From contig CM035230.1 of the NCBI GenBank assembly GCA_020226215.1, positions 19,077,883-19,141,882 on the forward strand: a stretch of DNA of 64,000 bases, read 5' to 3'. The position numbers and the translations under genes are program-made. The notes under the pieces were generated by a model that saw nothing but the letters and a program-made list of their open reading frames with translations, did no database searches and was not told the DNA's origin. This DNA is from Sindora glabra. Its lineage: Eukaryota > Streptophyta > Magnoliopsida > Fabales > Fabaceae. Below, piece after piece: positions 11,707 to 24,244 of the stretch. Numbering within the stretch: the first letter of the stretch is position 1; every line of letters starts with the position of its first letter.

Positions 11707-12114
11707 TTTGAGGTCTTTCATCAATTTAACAACTTTTAAATGCTTTTTCACTTTACAAATAAATTTAAAATTTATATTTCTATCCGAATTATGTCTATTC
11801 TTTTTTCTTTTAGCTAGTAATCATATATTATTATCCTATATTCAAGATCCCCACTAATTTCTGTCTTTTATAATTTTAATTACTACATTATAAATGTGTG
11901 TGTATATACATTTGAGGTCTTTCATCAACTTAACAACTTTTAAATGCTTTTTCACTTTACAAATAAATTTAAAATTTATATTTCTATCCGAATTATGTCT
12001 ATTCTTTTTTCTTTTAGCTAGTAATCATATATTATTATCCTATATTCAAGATCCCCACTAATTTCTGTCTTTTATAATTTTAATTACTACATTATAAATG
12101 TGTGTGTATATACA
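11707..12114. repeat. 204-bp tandem duplication, nearly identical
   Basis: Copy 1 is 11707-11910 and copy 2 is 11911-12114. By eye I find one internal difference (CATCAATTTAAC against CATCAACTTAAC) plus edge differences. The duplication lies inside the otherwise strongly decayed minus-strand copia remnant, so it is much younger than its host. The 78-residue plus-strand reading at 11621-11857 is a by-product. Confidence 0.95.
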
Positions 12115-14646
12115 TATGTATGTATGTAGGTAAATGTTGTTGATATCTATTTCCTTTCTGGTTCCATTTTCTCATTGGAGATATAATCAATTAAGGTCTC
12201 TTTGTTTTCATAAATTTCATATATCTAAACTTCTTTTAGAAATTTATCATTAATTATATTTTAGATCTTTTAAAAAAATATTTATTTCCTCAATTAGGTT
12301 ATCTATTTGCTTCTTCTTTATTTTAGGAATATTTGAATTTGGAACTGATAATTTTATCATGCTTCAAGCATATTCTAAACTCAATTATAATTGATAAACA
12401 AATTACACTACTCTGGAACCAATATAAATAAGAGCATTTGTAGCTAATATTTATTTATTCTCTTTTGGTCAGCAATATATCTAGCAATTTTTTTCATACT
12501 TTGCAAATCAATCAATCATCTTTATGAACTTCTATTCATATATCTTTATATAAGGATTAAGATGATTATATGCTATATTACTTCTACAACTACATATTTT
12601 CTCCTTTAATTTTAGGAATAAAATTTCACATTCAAACTTATATTCTCTGTTATTTTTTGAGATCATTTATGTATATTGTGATAGAGTAAAAATATATTAC
12701 ACTATTAAAAAATTCTCTATACTTAAAAATTTTTACTTCCTAACCAAGATTAATAGTGAAGGAGAATTATAATTTCTTAGTTTAATGTGGATAAGTATTG
12801 CAATATTTAAAGTTACATTTCTTTAAGATAAAAAAGTGAATCATGTTCTTTTAAACAATGGTACACTACTAATTTGGGACATTTAAATTATTTAGCCAAA
12901 TTATTTTACATGTAAGTAAATTTCAGAATATTCAACAATTATTCCTATTAGAATATGATAATCATTAAAAACTATGAATATAAATCTACCAATATTATCA
13001 AGATATATTGTCTTAATTATTTGATTTGAAAATTATGCTTGAAGTCAAATTATTTGAGAAAATAATCTTGCAATTACCAAGTTGCAAATTGACAACATAT
13101 GTTACCATTTTGTTGAAATGTTAAATAAAATCATAAAATGCCCAAATTATCCACATAATGGATAAATAGATCAACACATGTCAACTTATATTTATGTAAA
13201 AAAAATACTAGGGATTCAATCCTAATTTTAATTGGTAATGACCTGCTAATTAATTTTTCTTGAGAACAAGTAGCACATAAAAATTTATTAGATTGAAGAA
13301 TTTTCTTATTCTTTATAACCTTGTGAATTTTTAATAATTTTTTGTATCATTATTAATCTAAAATAGATAAACTAAACATGTCAAATATTTTGGCCAATGA
13401 ACTTCTAGTTCATCATAATATTTCAATTGGATTTAAATGTGTAGTATAACAAAGAGAAAACAACGATGACTTTTCTAATACACTTTTTTAGTTAAAACAA
13501 CCATTGTAATATAAAAATATACAATATCTTTTTCATTTATTGTCTCAATGTAGTATATATTACATTGCATGTTTCTAAAACTTAATAAGTTTCTTCAAGA
13601 CTTAGTTAACAATAATGCACCATCTATAAGTGTTTTTATTTCTCTTGTAAATATTTTAATTCTTCAAAAACCTTCAATCAATTTTGTATTAATAGATATC
13701 ATATTGATATAATTTTTACTAATAAAAAATTGAAGAAATTTTTTTTCTATTTTTTAAAATAGTGTGCATTGTTGCATTATTCACAAGGCATAAATTTCAA
13801 CATTAATTTAATAGAAAATAAAATTGACCATCACTATTACTAATCAAGTATTCAATTTTTCATTCAAAATGTTCAATGAAATCTACCATTTCTAAATGTA
13901 TTATATCATAAAAACCACAAGTGAAGGCAAATTTTGCCTTAACATTTTTTGTCCTCTTTTAAGTAGGACTTGATAAAATTCTATAAAATGTTTGATCATA
14001 CAATAAATATGCAACCAATGACTTTTCATATCATATTTCAAAACTTATAATGACTTTTTACATTAAATTAGTAACATATAGTTTCAAAACCTTTTCAAAT
14101 TTTATTACATAGGCTTTTCTCTTTATATTTTCTAACATCTTGTGCTGAAAATTAATTTCCTAGTCATGTATACTATTTAATAACCATCATAATTGTATAA
14201 ATTAATTTTTCTTCTTTTCACATACAATTATAAATCCACATCTAAGCTTTCTTTTTATTATTAATGCATTCACTTTAGGGAACGTAATAAAATTAATGGG
14301 ACAAATTTCATTATTTTTTTATCAAAAACTTGCTATTATATTCAACTACAAGAAGGTATGAAGAAGTATTTACATGATAAGAAAGAAAAAACTAGATCAT
14401 GTAATTCATAAAGAAAAGAAAATATTATTAGATGAAATTCTACTTTATTTACTTGTTTCATCATTGTCGCCAAAAATTTTATTTGTTATGAGAATGATGA
14501 TGAAAGGAAACCATTATCTTTATAGAACTTTGCATTGATGTTCTATTCCCTTATTTAATTGTATCTTTAAGATCCATTGAATTTTAGCCTCCAATATTCA
14601 TAACAAATAATTCTTACCAAAATTGTATGATATCTCTACTTCATAA

Positions 14647-14886
14647 CTATCTAGTGATCGAGTGGAACACCATGACCAATTATTCATCATTTCAACCTAC
14701 TTAGGCCACCTTATAATCCTCTCAATAAGGTGACTACCTATTAAGGATTGACTTTAGATAGACAAACTATCTAGTGATTAGGTGGAACACCATGACCAAT
14801 TATTCATTATTTTGGCGTGCTAAAGCCACCTTATAATCCTCTTAACAAGGTGATTACCTATTAAGGATTGACTTTAGATAGACAAA
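14647..14886. repeat. Two 120-bp direct repeats
   Basis: Copies at 14647-14766 and 14767-14886 share CTATCTAGTGAT, GTGGAACACCATGACCAAT and AAGGATTGACTTTAGATAG, with perhaps 12-15% differences. They lie just upstream (on the minus strand) of the copia gag remnant, in what should be its leader. Confidence 0.9.
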
Positions 14887-14907
14887 TAAATTAAGAAAAA
14901 ACTCTTA

Positions 14908-14908
<1 letters not shown>

Positions 14909-14970
<62 letters not shown>
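14909..14970. repeat. (AAT)n microsatellite, about 20 units
   Basis: An uninterrupted AAT run of about 62 bp. It makes the polyleucine reading on the minus strand (14905-15102), which is not a gene. Confidence 0.98.
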
Positions 14971-17730
14971 GAGCAAGATAATAATCAAGAATTCAAATAA
15001 TTTATATGAGATATATATTACGCTACGAAGTACATGAAAATAGATAATCAACTTCAACTTTCTATTCAAAACTATGGAATCAAGAAATTTTTTTTTAAAC
15101 ATATTCTAATAAGATCTTCATGCAAATGTCCAAAATAATCATGGTAAACTTAAATGACTTGTGCAATTCTCAAGTCACATAAAAATATCCAAACAATAAA
15201 GTATTCTACATTTTTACTCAAACACGTGCTAGTTTAATCTAGCATATTAACAAGAAAGTTCAGAATTTGCTACTATTTAAATCATATACAAATCTCCAAA
15301 CATAAAAAACATTTTCTACAACTTTTATTCTATTGTGATTATATTTTAACGAAAAATAAATTCATGAAACCCATTAAATCTTAAACCATTGACCATGAAT
15401 GAAACTACTTATAAATTTATCAATTTTTATCAATGAATTATATACCAAAGCCAAGTATGATAAGAAAAATAATAATTAAATAGATGAATTATGAATTTGA
15501 ACGAACATAAAGGCACCGAAACATGGAATATAAATTACTAGAGAATAAATCTTCAATTTTAATTTTGAAAAATTAAAAGGAAAAGGAAATCAATTTTCCC
15601 ATCCTTCAAAATTTTGAGATTCACAAATAACTTTTGAGAATGGATCGTGAGCAAGAGAATTTTTTAAAAAAAATGGAATCCTTCTCTTTTGAACTCAAAA
15701 ATTCAATTTAAAAGAATGTAGAAAGCAAAAGAAAATATTTATATATATATATAATGCATTAATTGATAATATCACTAAAGTATTGCTGATTAATATCGAT
15801 CACTAACTGCTAAAAATAAGAGATCCGATATATATTAGTTACAATAATTAATAAATCAATTAAAAATATTTTATGGATATTCACATAATTGATATTTCAT
15901 AGATATCCATATGAATAATTATTTATAATAGATTTTCATTTATTAATTCATTCCCAAAAGTTGACAACGAATTAAAACATATGTCAAGTTGTGCCCTGAG
16001 AATATTGGCTAGGAATCATTTTAATCGGGTCGGAAACACTAAACCTTTTTAAAAATTATTTATTTATATTGAAAATTTTATACTAAATTAAAAATAAATT
16101 ATATACAAAAACATAAATTAAAAGAATAGAAGCCCTCTAAGTAAAAAAGACATATTTTTAATAAATTAAATAAAAACATAAAAAGATATTTGTAAATTCT
16201 ATATTTCAAAAATGGATAAATTATAGAGAATCATTTTGAACTTTCTCTAACTGTTATTTAACTAAAGATGCCGCACTCCTCTATTAACTTATTGTTTAAT
16301 ATCCAAATAGAATTCACATATGATCCTCACATCTAAAAATTTTCCTTAAAACTTACTTTCTTTAGTTGTTCTATATTTTATTTTATTGATTTGCAAAATC
16401 TACATTTCAATTTATTAATTTACAAAAACAATAAGAATTCTATTGGTCTGATTTAAAAGCTAGATTATTAAGAAGTGCCTTATGAACACATGTTTATCAC
16501 TGTAATTCTCATTATTCTAATTTATATTATGATAATGATTTCTATTTTTACATGTTTTTTTATAAATTATGGTCCTAATTTTTATAATGAATTGAAATAT
16601 CACAATGCTTTTAAAAGTTATAACCTAAAATTTTTTCAAGGTGACTGAAATTGGAAATTAGTCAATTTTCTAAATAATCAAATCAAGGATTTTCCTTTCA
16701 AGAACTTGATCAATTTAAGTTCATCTTGGATTCCATTAATTAAAAAATTTAGTATAAAAATTGATTATATATTTACATTCCAGAGACTTTAGATTAACAT
16801 TTAGATTTGAAGATGAGAAGCTTCAACTTATTATGAAATAATAAATATAAGTTTTATCATTACATTTATTTTTGCATATGAATAATGTGATAGTAGAAAT
16901 CATCTAAATATTCTTTAAATTAGAATTTTTTTACTGAAAAGTATCAAAATAAATTCTTCAAAAATTCATTCATAATCATTGATATTTGATAGAAGAAAAA
17001 GGTTAGAAGCTTTTGAAAATTTAGGACACAATTTCCTATGATATTGGAAAGAAATTGTTAATAGAAGATTGTGTATGAACTTCGTTATAAGATATTAAAT
17101 AGAAAGTTAATGAAGAATGGCTCATTACACTATCAATTAAATAAAAGTTGATGATAAACACATTTTAATAATAAAGGGAATAAGTTACACATGAAAAAAA
17201 GTTCATTAGGATTATGTATAATTTATTCAAAAAAATGTATTTACAAACTCAATTTAAAAAAAATGTTGCATTTGCAAACCCAATTTAAAGCCATGTTCCA
17301 CTTAGGGTTGAAAGGTGAAATATATTTTAGAGGGGCTCAAAAAGACTAGTTGAAATGAATATTTATTTGTTTGAATTTTCAAACTTGAACTCAACAAAAA
17401 TAATTAAGATTAAGCTTAAATCACTTGAGCTTGCAAAATTCAAACTTGAGTTTAACTCTTACATAAATTTAATTAAGCTTAAATGAGCTCTAATATATCA
17501 AAGGGTTATTTTCAATAAATAACAATAAAAAATTTGATAGTAAACTCTATTTTCATATTATCTCTTCTCAATTTTCTCAATTGATTTCTTTTTCTTTTCT
17601 TTAAAAAGAAAAAAAAATGTTGCTTATGATTTGTTTGATAATATTAAAGTATTTAACATTGAATTTTAAGTGCTAAATTTTTTAAATACTTAATTTACAA
17701 TGCTTAAATAGTTTTTTATTTTAAATACTA
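14971..17730. other. AT-rich stretch, no gene seen
   Basis: No ORF of note and no recognisable domain on either strand. The left part (to about 16050) may include the leader and 5' LTR of the minus-strand copia element: there is a TATATATATATAATGC run at 15740-15756. I cannot place LTR ends or a primer-binding site. 17300-17500 has repeated CTTGAGCT/CAAACTTGA wording like that of short DNA-transposon relics. Confidence 0.4.
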
Positions 17731-18139
17731 AGGCTATGTTTAACAATCAGCTAATGGCATTAGTACTTAACCAATTTAATTAATTATTAATTAATAATTA
17801 ATTGAATTAACTAATTTAATCAGTTGATAATACTAATTATTTAAAAAAATATATTTAATAAAATTATTTATGTATTATTAACTGTTTATAAATAAAATAA
17901 TATATACAGATATAAGTATATTTTATTATTTATTTGAATATATTCTTTTACTTTAATCATATTCTAAATTTTATATATTATTTAATAAATTAAAATTTCT
18001 TTTAAAAGATATTTATTTCAATTTTTTATTTACTAAATTATTCTTCAAAAAATAAATTACTATAATTTATTGTAACTTGTTAAAATTTTCTTTTAAGAAA
18101 TAAATATATTTAGATGTTTGTATGTTAATTTATACTTGT

Positions 18140-18774
18140 TAAAGTCAAACATTTCCTATGGAGAGCAGCAATGCCCTACCCATGATTGCAAGCTTATTCC
18201 AAAGGAAAATTGCTTAATCCTCTCTCTTCCATATGTGCCAAAAACATCTTGAGGATATTTGTCACTATCTACTGAGTTGCCTGTGGACTACTAAGGTTTA
18301 GTTTGGCCTTCTTTATTCCTTCAAGCTTGATTCTTCATGCCACAATTTTGGTGATTGGATTATTTCTCTTCTCTCAAATTAGAGCTTGAGTGCTAAAGAA
18401 AAGATCAATGTGCTTTCAAATATTGCCTTCGCAACATGGTTTATTTGGAAAAGCTAAAAATGAATGCTACTTTGAGAAAATTGCATACTTTCTCTTTGTT
18501 GTATTATGCCATTAATTATGCCATTAAAGAATGGAATAGACTATCTGATTTAGCTTCATCTCTAACCTTTCCTCATCATCCTTCTAGAACATAGGCACTT
18601 TTTCTAACATATGCTTTAAAAATTAATTTTAATGCCTCTTTTGATACTTTTTCTAAGAAAGTCGCTACTACTACCATTGCGAAGGATCATTCGGGAACTA
18701 TGATCATAGATTCAATTGGTTCTTTATTGGTTCCTTCTCTAGAATTTACTGAAGTTATAGCCATTAAGAGTGGG
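18140..18774 (+). pseudogene. LINE 3' end: zf-RVT and RNase H-like remnant
   Basis: Plus-strand readings in shifting frames resemble the C-terminal part of a plant L1-type LINE. A CPICAKN piece near 18240 fits the zinc-binding reverse-transcriptase domain. SAKEKINVLSNIAFATWFIW-type text follows, then KINFNASFDTFSKKVATTT and IDSIGSLLVPSLEFTEVIA, which fits the RNase H-like domain. Stops and shifts make it a pseudogene. It is cut at about 18774 by an LTR element; the 3' tail appears to resume at 22426. Confidence 0.6.
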
Positions 18775-21700
18775 TGAAGCTATAGCCATTAAATTAATAC
18801 ATTTTTCAATCTTTAACAAATATGATGTCTCTTATCTATGAGTCATAATGTCTCTTGATCATGAACCAATATATCTCTCGATTCTTAATAAATATGTTTT
18901 TTTATTATCATATCCTTTGCATATAAATCATGTTTATTAAATATGAATTATATGTCTCTTGAACATTAATCATTAAACCTTTTAATTATAAACCAATGTC
19001 TCTATTCGTTATGAATTAACATGCCTTTTTAATCATAAATCAATACATTTCTTGATCATAAACCATCATATCTATTAATTTCAAAATAATATGACTTTCC
19101 AATAATTTCTAACAATTAGTATGTGTGCGTGCACGTGTGTGTGTGTTTTAATATTTTAATCATGGGATTTAACCACACACATATATAACAATTTACAAAC
19201 TAGTTCCAATAATCCCCCACTTAGTTTGTAAATTAAACCACTTCTCAAAATCCCTATAAAACCACGCATAAAGATGAATATTTTTTTATTTGAATGTCCC
19301 CTTAGTGTAAATATTTCCTCAATTTTAATAACATGTATGGTGGCATTTATGCATTGAACCATAAACCTTAATTAAAATAAAAAATATCACACACATTATT
19401 TTATAAACTTCAAAAGAACTCCCTAGATAACTATAGCACACATATGACCATACGCTATACTTAGGTTTCCATGAACATGTACAAAAGTTAACTCTAAACC
19501 TTTGCCAAAAGTGACACCATTTCTTATGTCTATATAGGTGAAATTCCTTTAAGACCCTATTTTGACAAGCTTTCTTAAATTTTCTTTAAGAATTTATGAC
19601 TCTCCCTTATCTCTTATGACTATATACAACTCTAACTTAGAATGGTAAAATGATTTTATTGCTTTATAGCCATGAGTTAATAACTTGTTTTTGTCGATTA
19701 AACCTTTTAAGCAGATTTAGTGCTTTATAGCCAAGAGTTAGGTTTCCATTATTAATGGCTTTATTTAAGGAGTTGAATGCCCATCCTTTTTCCTTTTCAA
19801 GTTAATATGTCTAGATTTTTCCAATATGACTTTTTCACATACATGTAGACATCATAACTTCATGGGACAAAGACATGGTTAATATATGTTATGGCTATAA
19901 CGCTTTTATAAACATCTAGCCTATTCTTTCTTTGTCCATTGTTTATAAAAATTACAAACTCATTTTCATGGTTAAAAGAATTTCACACGTTTATTTATTA
20001 GAAATAATTGAAATTGCTTCTTCAACATCAAAAATTGTTCAACTAGATGTATTCCAATAATACTAAAAAAAATAATACAATCCTATGAATCTTTTATGTT
20101 TCCCTATAATTTTCAAAAATTTCTTTTCAGTACTTAGATTCCAATACTATTAAAAGATCATGCAATCCTAACTTTGTAAATCTTTTATGATCTCTTAGGA
20201 TTTTACAATTTCTTTATAGTATTTGGATCTTTATTTTTTGTGCATTTTAGAAGTATGCAAACAACAGAAGCATTCATAAATAAAAATAAAAGACCTTGAA
20301 TGAAATTATATACAATTATCAATGGCATAGATATTTTTAATTGAGACAATATCAAAGTTTACATAATGGAAATTTTATCTCTTTAGTATTCCAAGTTTTA
20401 ACACTTGATTATGATCATGTGAAACATTTTATCTAATCAATTTTAGAAACTACATAAGTTTTATTCAAAGATAAACCCCTACTATTCCAATTCTTATTAT
20501 GCTATTATATTCTTATGCCTAAGATAACATCTTTCTCTTTATCAATCCAAGATTTACAAGGTAAGATATCATTTAACGTAATTCACACAAAATAAATATG
20601 TCCTAACAAAAAGTATATATACTTCACAAATAAGCATAATAAATTACATTATGCTCATTTTTGCATAGAATAAATACATACTTATGCTTCAAAACATCTT
20701 GTGCTATATATCAAACAAACATTCCTTCATATTTAAGAATTAAGAGTAACAATTTATATTTATGTTATTCCGCTCCAACTAGTTAACTATTAGAATGGTC
20801 TCTATTAGATTTTAAAAAACATATAATACACAAGTGATATCTTGTAAAATTCATCTAATTTTCAAACACCAAATTAGATAAAATTACTAAAACCAATATG
20901 AATTATCATAATCAAATCATGTATCACTTATTAGAATATTAAGGAATTGTATACCTATCCATCCAATTATTAGTCGACATCAATTATATTTGATATCATC
21001 CACGAACAACCTTAATGGAAAAACTGACATAGGAAAAACTCTTTAACAAAATAATAACAAGAATGACAATAACAATTAGTTTCTATAGTCATTTATAAAA
21101 GAGTCACTTGATTTCATCATATTCCATTATGCATTATGCATAAATACTCATGAAAAATTCATAGATTTCATCATCTTTCTATAAAAAAATTTCTTAAAGA
21201 TTGTTAAGGCAAAATGCACTTTGTGGGAAGAAGAGATGGAGAGAAGATAATATTGAATGCTATGCATATAAATTTCAAGTAGTCAAACTTCATTCGTTTA
21301 TCATAAATAAATGAATAAAATAATAGTGGCTTGTCTTATGTGATGGCTTTAAACTCTGAAAGATTTAACACCTAATTGTCTTTTGCATTTTCAATCACGT
21401 ATCAATACCGTATTATGAAATAAAATCAAAACATTATTTGTTTCAATATTATTTATTCTTCATTCTGATTCTAACTCAAGCATAAAAAAAGCATTTATTG
21501 TTACTCATGTATCTTTGTTATTTGATATGAGATGAAACCTTCAAAAATTTTATCAAAAGATATTATGAAATAAAATAGAAATAGGTTAGAAAATATAGTG
21601 TGCTTAAAATGTCTTACAAAAGCATTATTCTTTAAGTAACTTTACCCCTACTATTTGCTTGTGGCAAATCACTCTTAGGATTTATCTAAATACCTTAAAG

Positions 21701-22425
21701 ATCAAACAATTAGCAATATGATAATTCTTCCTCAAGAATTCTTTTGAATGATTTAAAGAAGTAACAAAGTGATAAAAATAAAAATTCTTTTATTCTTTTC
21801 AGTCATGATGAAAGATAAATTCTTTCATCCATTTCCATTCATTTGTAATTATTTGTAGTTATTAATTAACCTAAATTTTTTATTTTATATTTTTATATTT
21901 ATTTCATTATTTTAGTCATATTTATAAGTAATGCTTGAATGAATACGTCTCTTGACTGTGAATTGAAATATATCTTGATTATGAACCAATGCATTTTTTT
22001 ATCCTTAACCAATGTAATATCTATTAATAATGAATTAAAATGTATCTTGATCATAAACCAATGCATCTTTTGATTCTTAACTAATATGATATCTCTTGTC
22101 TATGAACCATAATGTCTCTTAATCATGAACTAGTACATCTTTTGATTCTTAACCAATATATCTTTTCATTATCATGTGTTTTACACATAAATCATCATGT
22201 TTATTAAACATGAACCTTGTTTCTCTTAAACATTAACCATCAAACCTATTGATTATGAATCAATGTATCTATTTATTATGAATCAATATGTTTCTTAATT
22301 GCAAACCATCATATCTCTTAGTTTTAAAATAATATGATTTTCAACAATTAGTGTATGTGTTTTAATATTTCAATTTGAAAATTTAACCACACATATATAT
22401 AACAATCTACAAACTAATTCCAACA
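18775..22425 (-). mobile_element. Minus-strand LTR element, apparently non-coding
   Basis: Two long similar direct repeats bracket about 2.7 kb without recognisable coding sequence. The repeats are about 18775-19211 and about 21933-22425. Both end in ACCACACA, TATATAACAAT, ACAAACTA and TTCCAA(C/T)A, and both contain repeated CTTGATCATGAACCAAT-like subunits; the right copy has more subunits. Just inside the left repeat, ATCCCCCACT (19212-19221) is a polypurine tract on the minus strand, which sets the direction. GTGGG occurs before the left end (18770-18774) and, one base off, after the right end (22427-22431). Probably a LARD-type non-autonomous element. Confidence 0.65.
19212..19221 (-). other. 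Polypurine tract of the minus-strand LTR element
   Basis: AGTGGGGGAT on the minus strand lies immediately 5' of the 3' LTR start (TATTGGAACTAG, corresponding to TGTTGGAATTAG in the other LTR). Confidence 0.65.
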
Positions 22426-22640
22426 GGTGGGTCCTCTAGAATAGGTCTCTTGATCTCCACCCTTTCTTCTCAGAATCCTCCTGTCTGATGTTGCATTGAT
22501 CCCCTTTTAGTTTATCTTTTTGTTTATAGTTTGTGTAGTATCTCTGTGGCTATCTTTTCTATTTATACTTTGTTTTGTCATCTTGTTGTTGTTTGTTGTT
22601 TATTTGGTAGATGTTTATAGCAAAAAAATACTATTTATAT
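22426..22640 (+). pseudogene. Probable 3' tail of the interrupted LINE
   Basis: Less AT-rich than its surroundings, reading GGTGGGTCCTCTAGAATAGG and ending in GCAAAAAAATAC near 22620, which could be the short A-tail of a LINE. It follows directly after the right LTR, so it is read here as the continuation of the fragment ending at 18774. No domain is left to confirm this. Confidence 0.4.
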
Positions 22641-24070
22641 ATATCATAATAATTATACAATTTTGATATTAGATATATCTTTTCTATCATCATATTTTTT
22701 TAATAAAAATGTAACTTGATTGAAAATAGTTATATTATTTACAATATTTTGTCTGTTAAATGATCTTTTTTTACTTTAATGTGAAAATAATTTAAATTCA
22801 ATAAGTAATTATAAAATATAGTAACATTTATTTTGTTAATGTATATTAATTTTATTTTGTAAATTTAATTAATGAAAAGTTAAATGGTTATTTATTTATT
22901 AAGAACCATTATATTCTAATATATTAAATTTAAACACGTAAAATTAAAAATAATTAATGATTTAATGGTTAAGTTCTTACTTGTTCACCCTATGGTTAGG
23001 ATTCAAAATCATTTGGAATTCAATTCTTCTATATCATATTTTAAGTAAAATAATAAATATACAATAATTATATAATTTGGGGGTAATTATATCTTTTTAC
23101 TCACCATTTATATATCAACTAATTTCCTAGCATTTTTAAAATGACAGACTAGGGCATTCAATTAATTAAAATAACTATTTATCAAATATCTAAAATAGTT
23201 GTTTAACAAAATCAAATAGCTAAATGCCCCTAAATCAATCAAGAGCTAGTTAAACAACTAATTATCAAACACCCTCTAAATTTAGTTAATAAATTCAAAA
23301 TTTTATTACAAAATATTAAAATGTTATAGAATTTCAAAATTATCCTTTATAATGATTTTAAAAATTATATATATAAAATTTTTAAATAATGTAATATATT
23401 ATATAATTAATTATTATATCAAAAATAAAAATAACATTGATATATTTATTCAAAAAATATAATGAAAATAGAATCAACTAATTTTTTAATCTAATATTTG
23501 ATCTAAACAAATTAAATAAATAAAATTTATTTTTTAAATTAAATATATTCCTAAGTGCTATAGTAATGTTTTTAAACATATTTTTATTCATTACGTTATT
23601 TCTTACATTTATTTTATTTTTTTAGAATGGGTTGATTTAATAAATTTCTCTAAAACAATAATTTATTTACATTTATTTTAAAAAATTTCAAAATTTAGAG
23701 GTGTACTAGCAATCAAGCTCATCCAAAATATAAGATATATTTTAAAAAATAAAGTGCATAATTATATTCTTGATAAAAAATTAAAAATAAATAAATAATT
23801 ACAAATTTATAAAAGTATTTTTAATTATTTATTATCTATTAAATTTTAAACATTTAATTTTTATCAACAATTATGATTAAAAATTTTTCTCTTTAAAATA
23901 CATCCTACCCTCTAAGATGCCTAATCCCAACCGACCACAACCCCACCGTTAACGACCCTTTTCAATAGATCCTTTAATGGCCAAATATGCGATCTCTCTC
24001 CCAAGAATTAAGTGGGAAACTTTCATTTCTGCCCCTTGAAAAAATAAAGACGGAGCTCAAAATGACCGAC
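22641..24070. other. AT-rich stretch, no gene seen
   Basis: No ORF of note. 23150-23290 has ACTATTTATCAAATA, TTGTTTAACAAAAT and ATTATCAAACACCCTC wording typical of hAT-like MITE ends. Closer to 24000 the base composition rises as the promoter of the lipase gene is reached. Confidence 0.4.
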
Positions 24071-24074
24071 CAGT

Positions 24075-24082
24075 CTATAAGC
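24075..24082 (+). promoter_or_regulatory. Candidate TATA box of the lipase gene
   Basis: CTATAAGC lies 95 bp before the first in-frame ATG (24170), in a locally GC-richer segment. The position is reasonable for a plant promoter; the transcription start is not visible. Confidence 0.4.
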
Positions 24083-24244
24083 ACTGTGCTCATGCCATTG
24101 CAATAATAGCTTCCAACAACTTCTTCACCCATACCTCAAAAAAATCAAGGTCTCATTAATATTCTAGAATTGGTACCAATATTTATATTTTCACAAGTCC
24201 TTCTCCTTCAGCTCACTCAAATGAAATCTAGCTACCTGGACGCC

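Larger units (their letters stand above)
11317..14890 (-). mobile_element. Minus-strand Ty1-copia remnant
   Basis: On the minus strand, fragments of gag, pre-integrase, integrase and reverse transcriptase appear in copia order from high to low coordinates. About 13860-13960 reads as a CCHC-like knuckle remnant (FTCGFYDIIHLEMVDF). About 13700-13780 has NNATMHTIL. About 13160-13230 reads VDMCWSIYPLCG. About 12960-13030 reads IIKTIYLDNIGRF. About 12120-12360 carries CLKHDKIISSKFKYSKNK and KWNQKGNR. About 11335-11480 reads SPQGFKCL and RSLYGLK, stop, RWYN. Stops are dense, so it is long dead. The SIRE-like element is inserted in its reverse transcriptase; the remaining 3' part should lie left of the window. 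Confidence 0.8.

Noticed and set aside
11621..11857. 78-residue hydrophobic plus-strand reading
   Set aside because: Lies antisense to a decayed copia element, and most of it belongs to the tandem duplication.
14905..15102. Minus-strand reading ending in a polyleucine run
   Set aside because: Produced by the (AAT)n microsatellite; no other coding signal.
19131..19150. Z-DNA-like GT/GC run as a functional element
   Set aside because: Short GTGTGCGTGCACGTGTGTGT run within an LTR; no further evidence.
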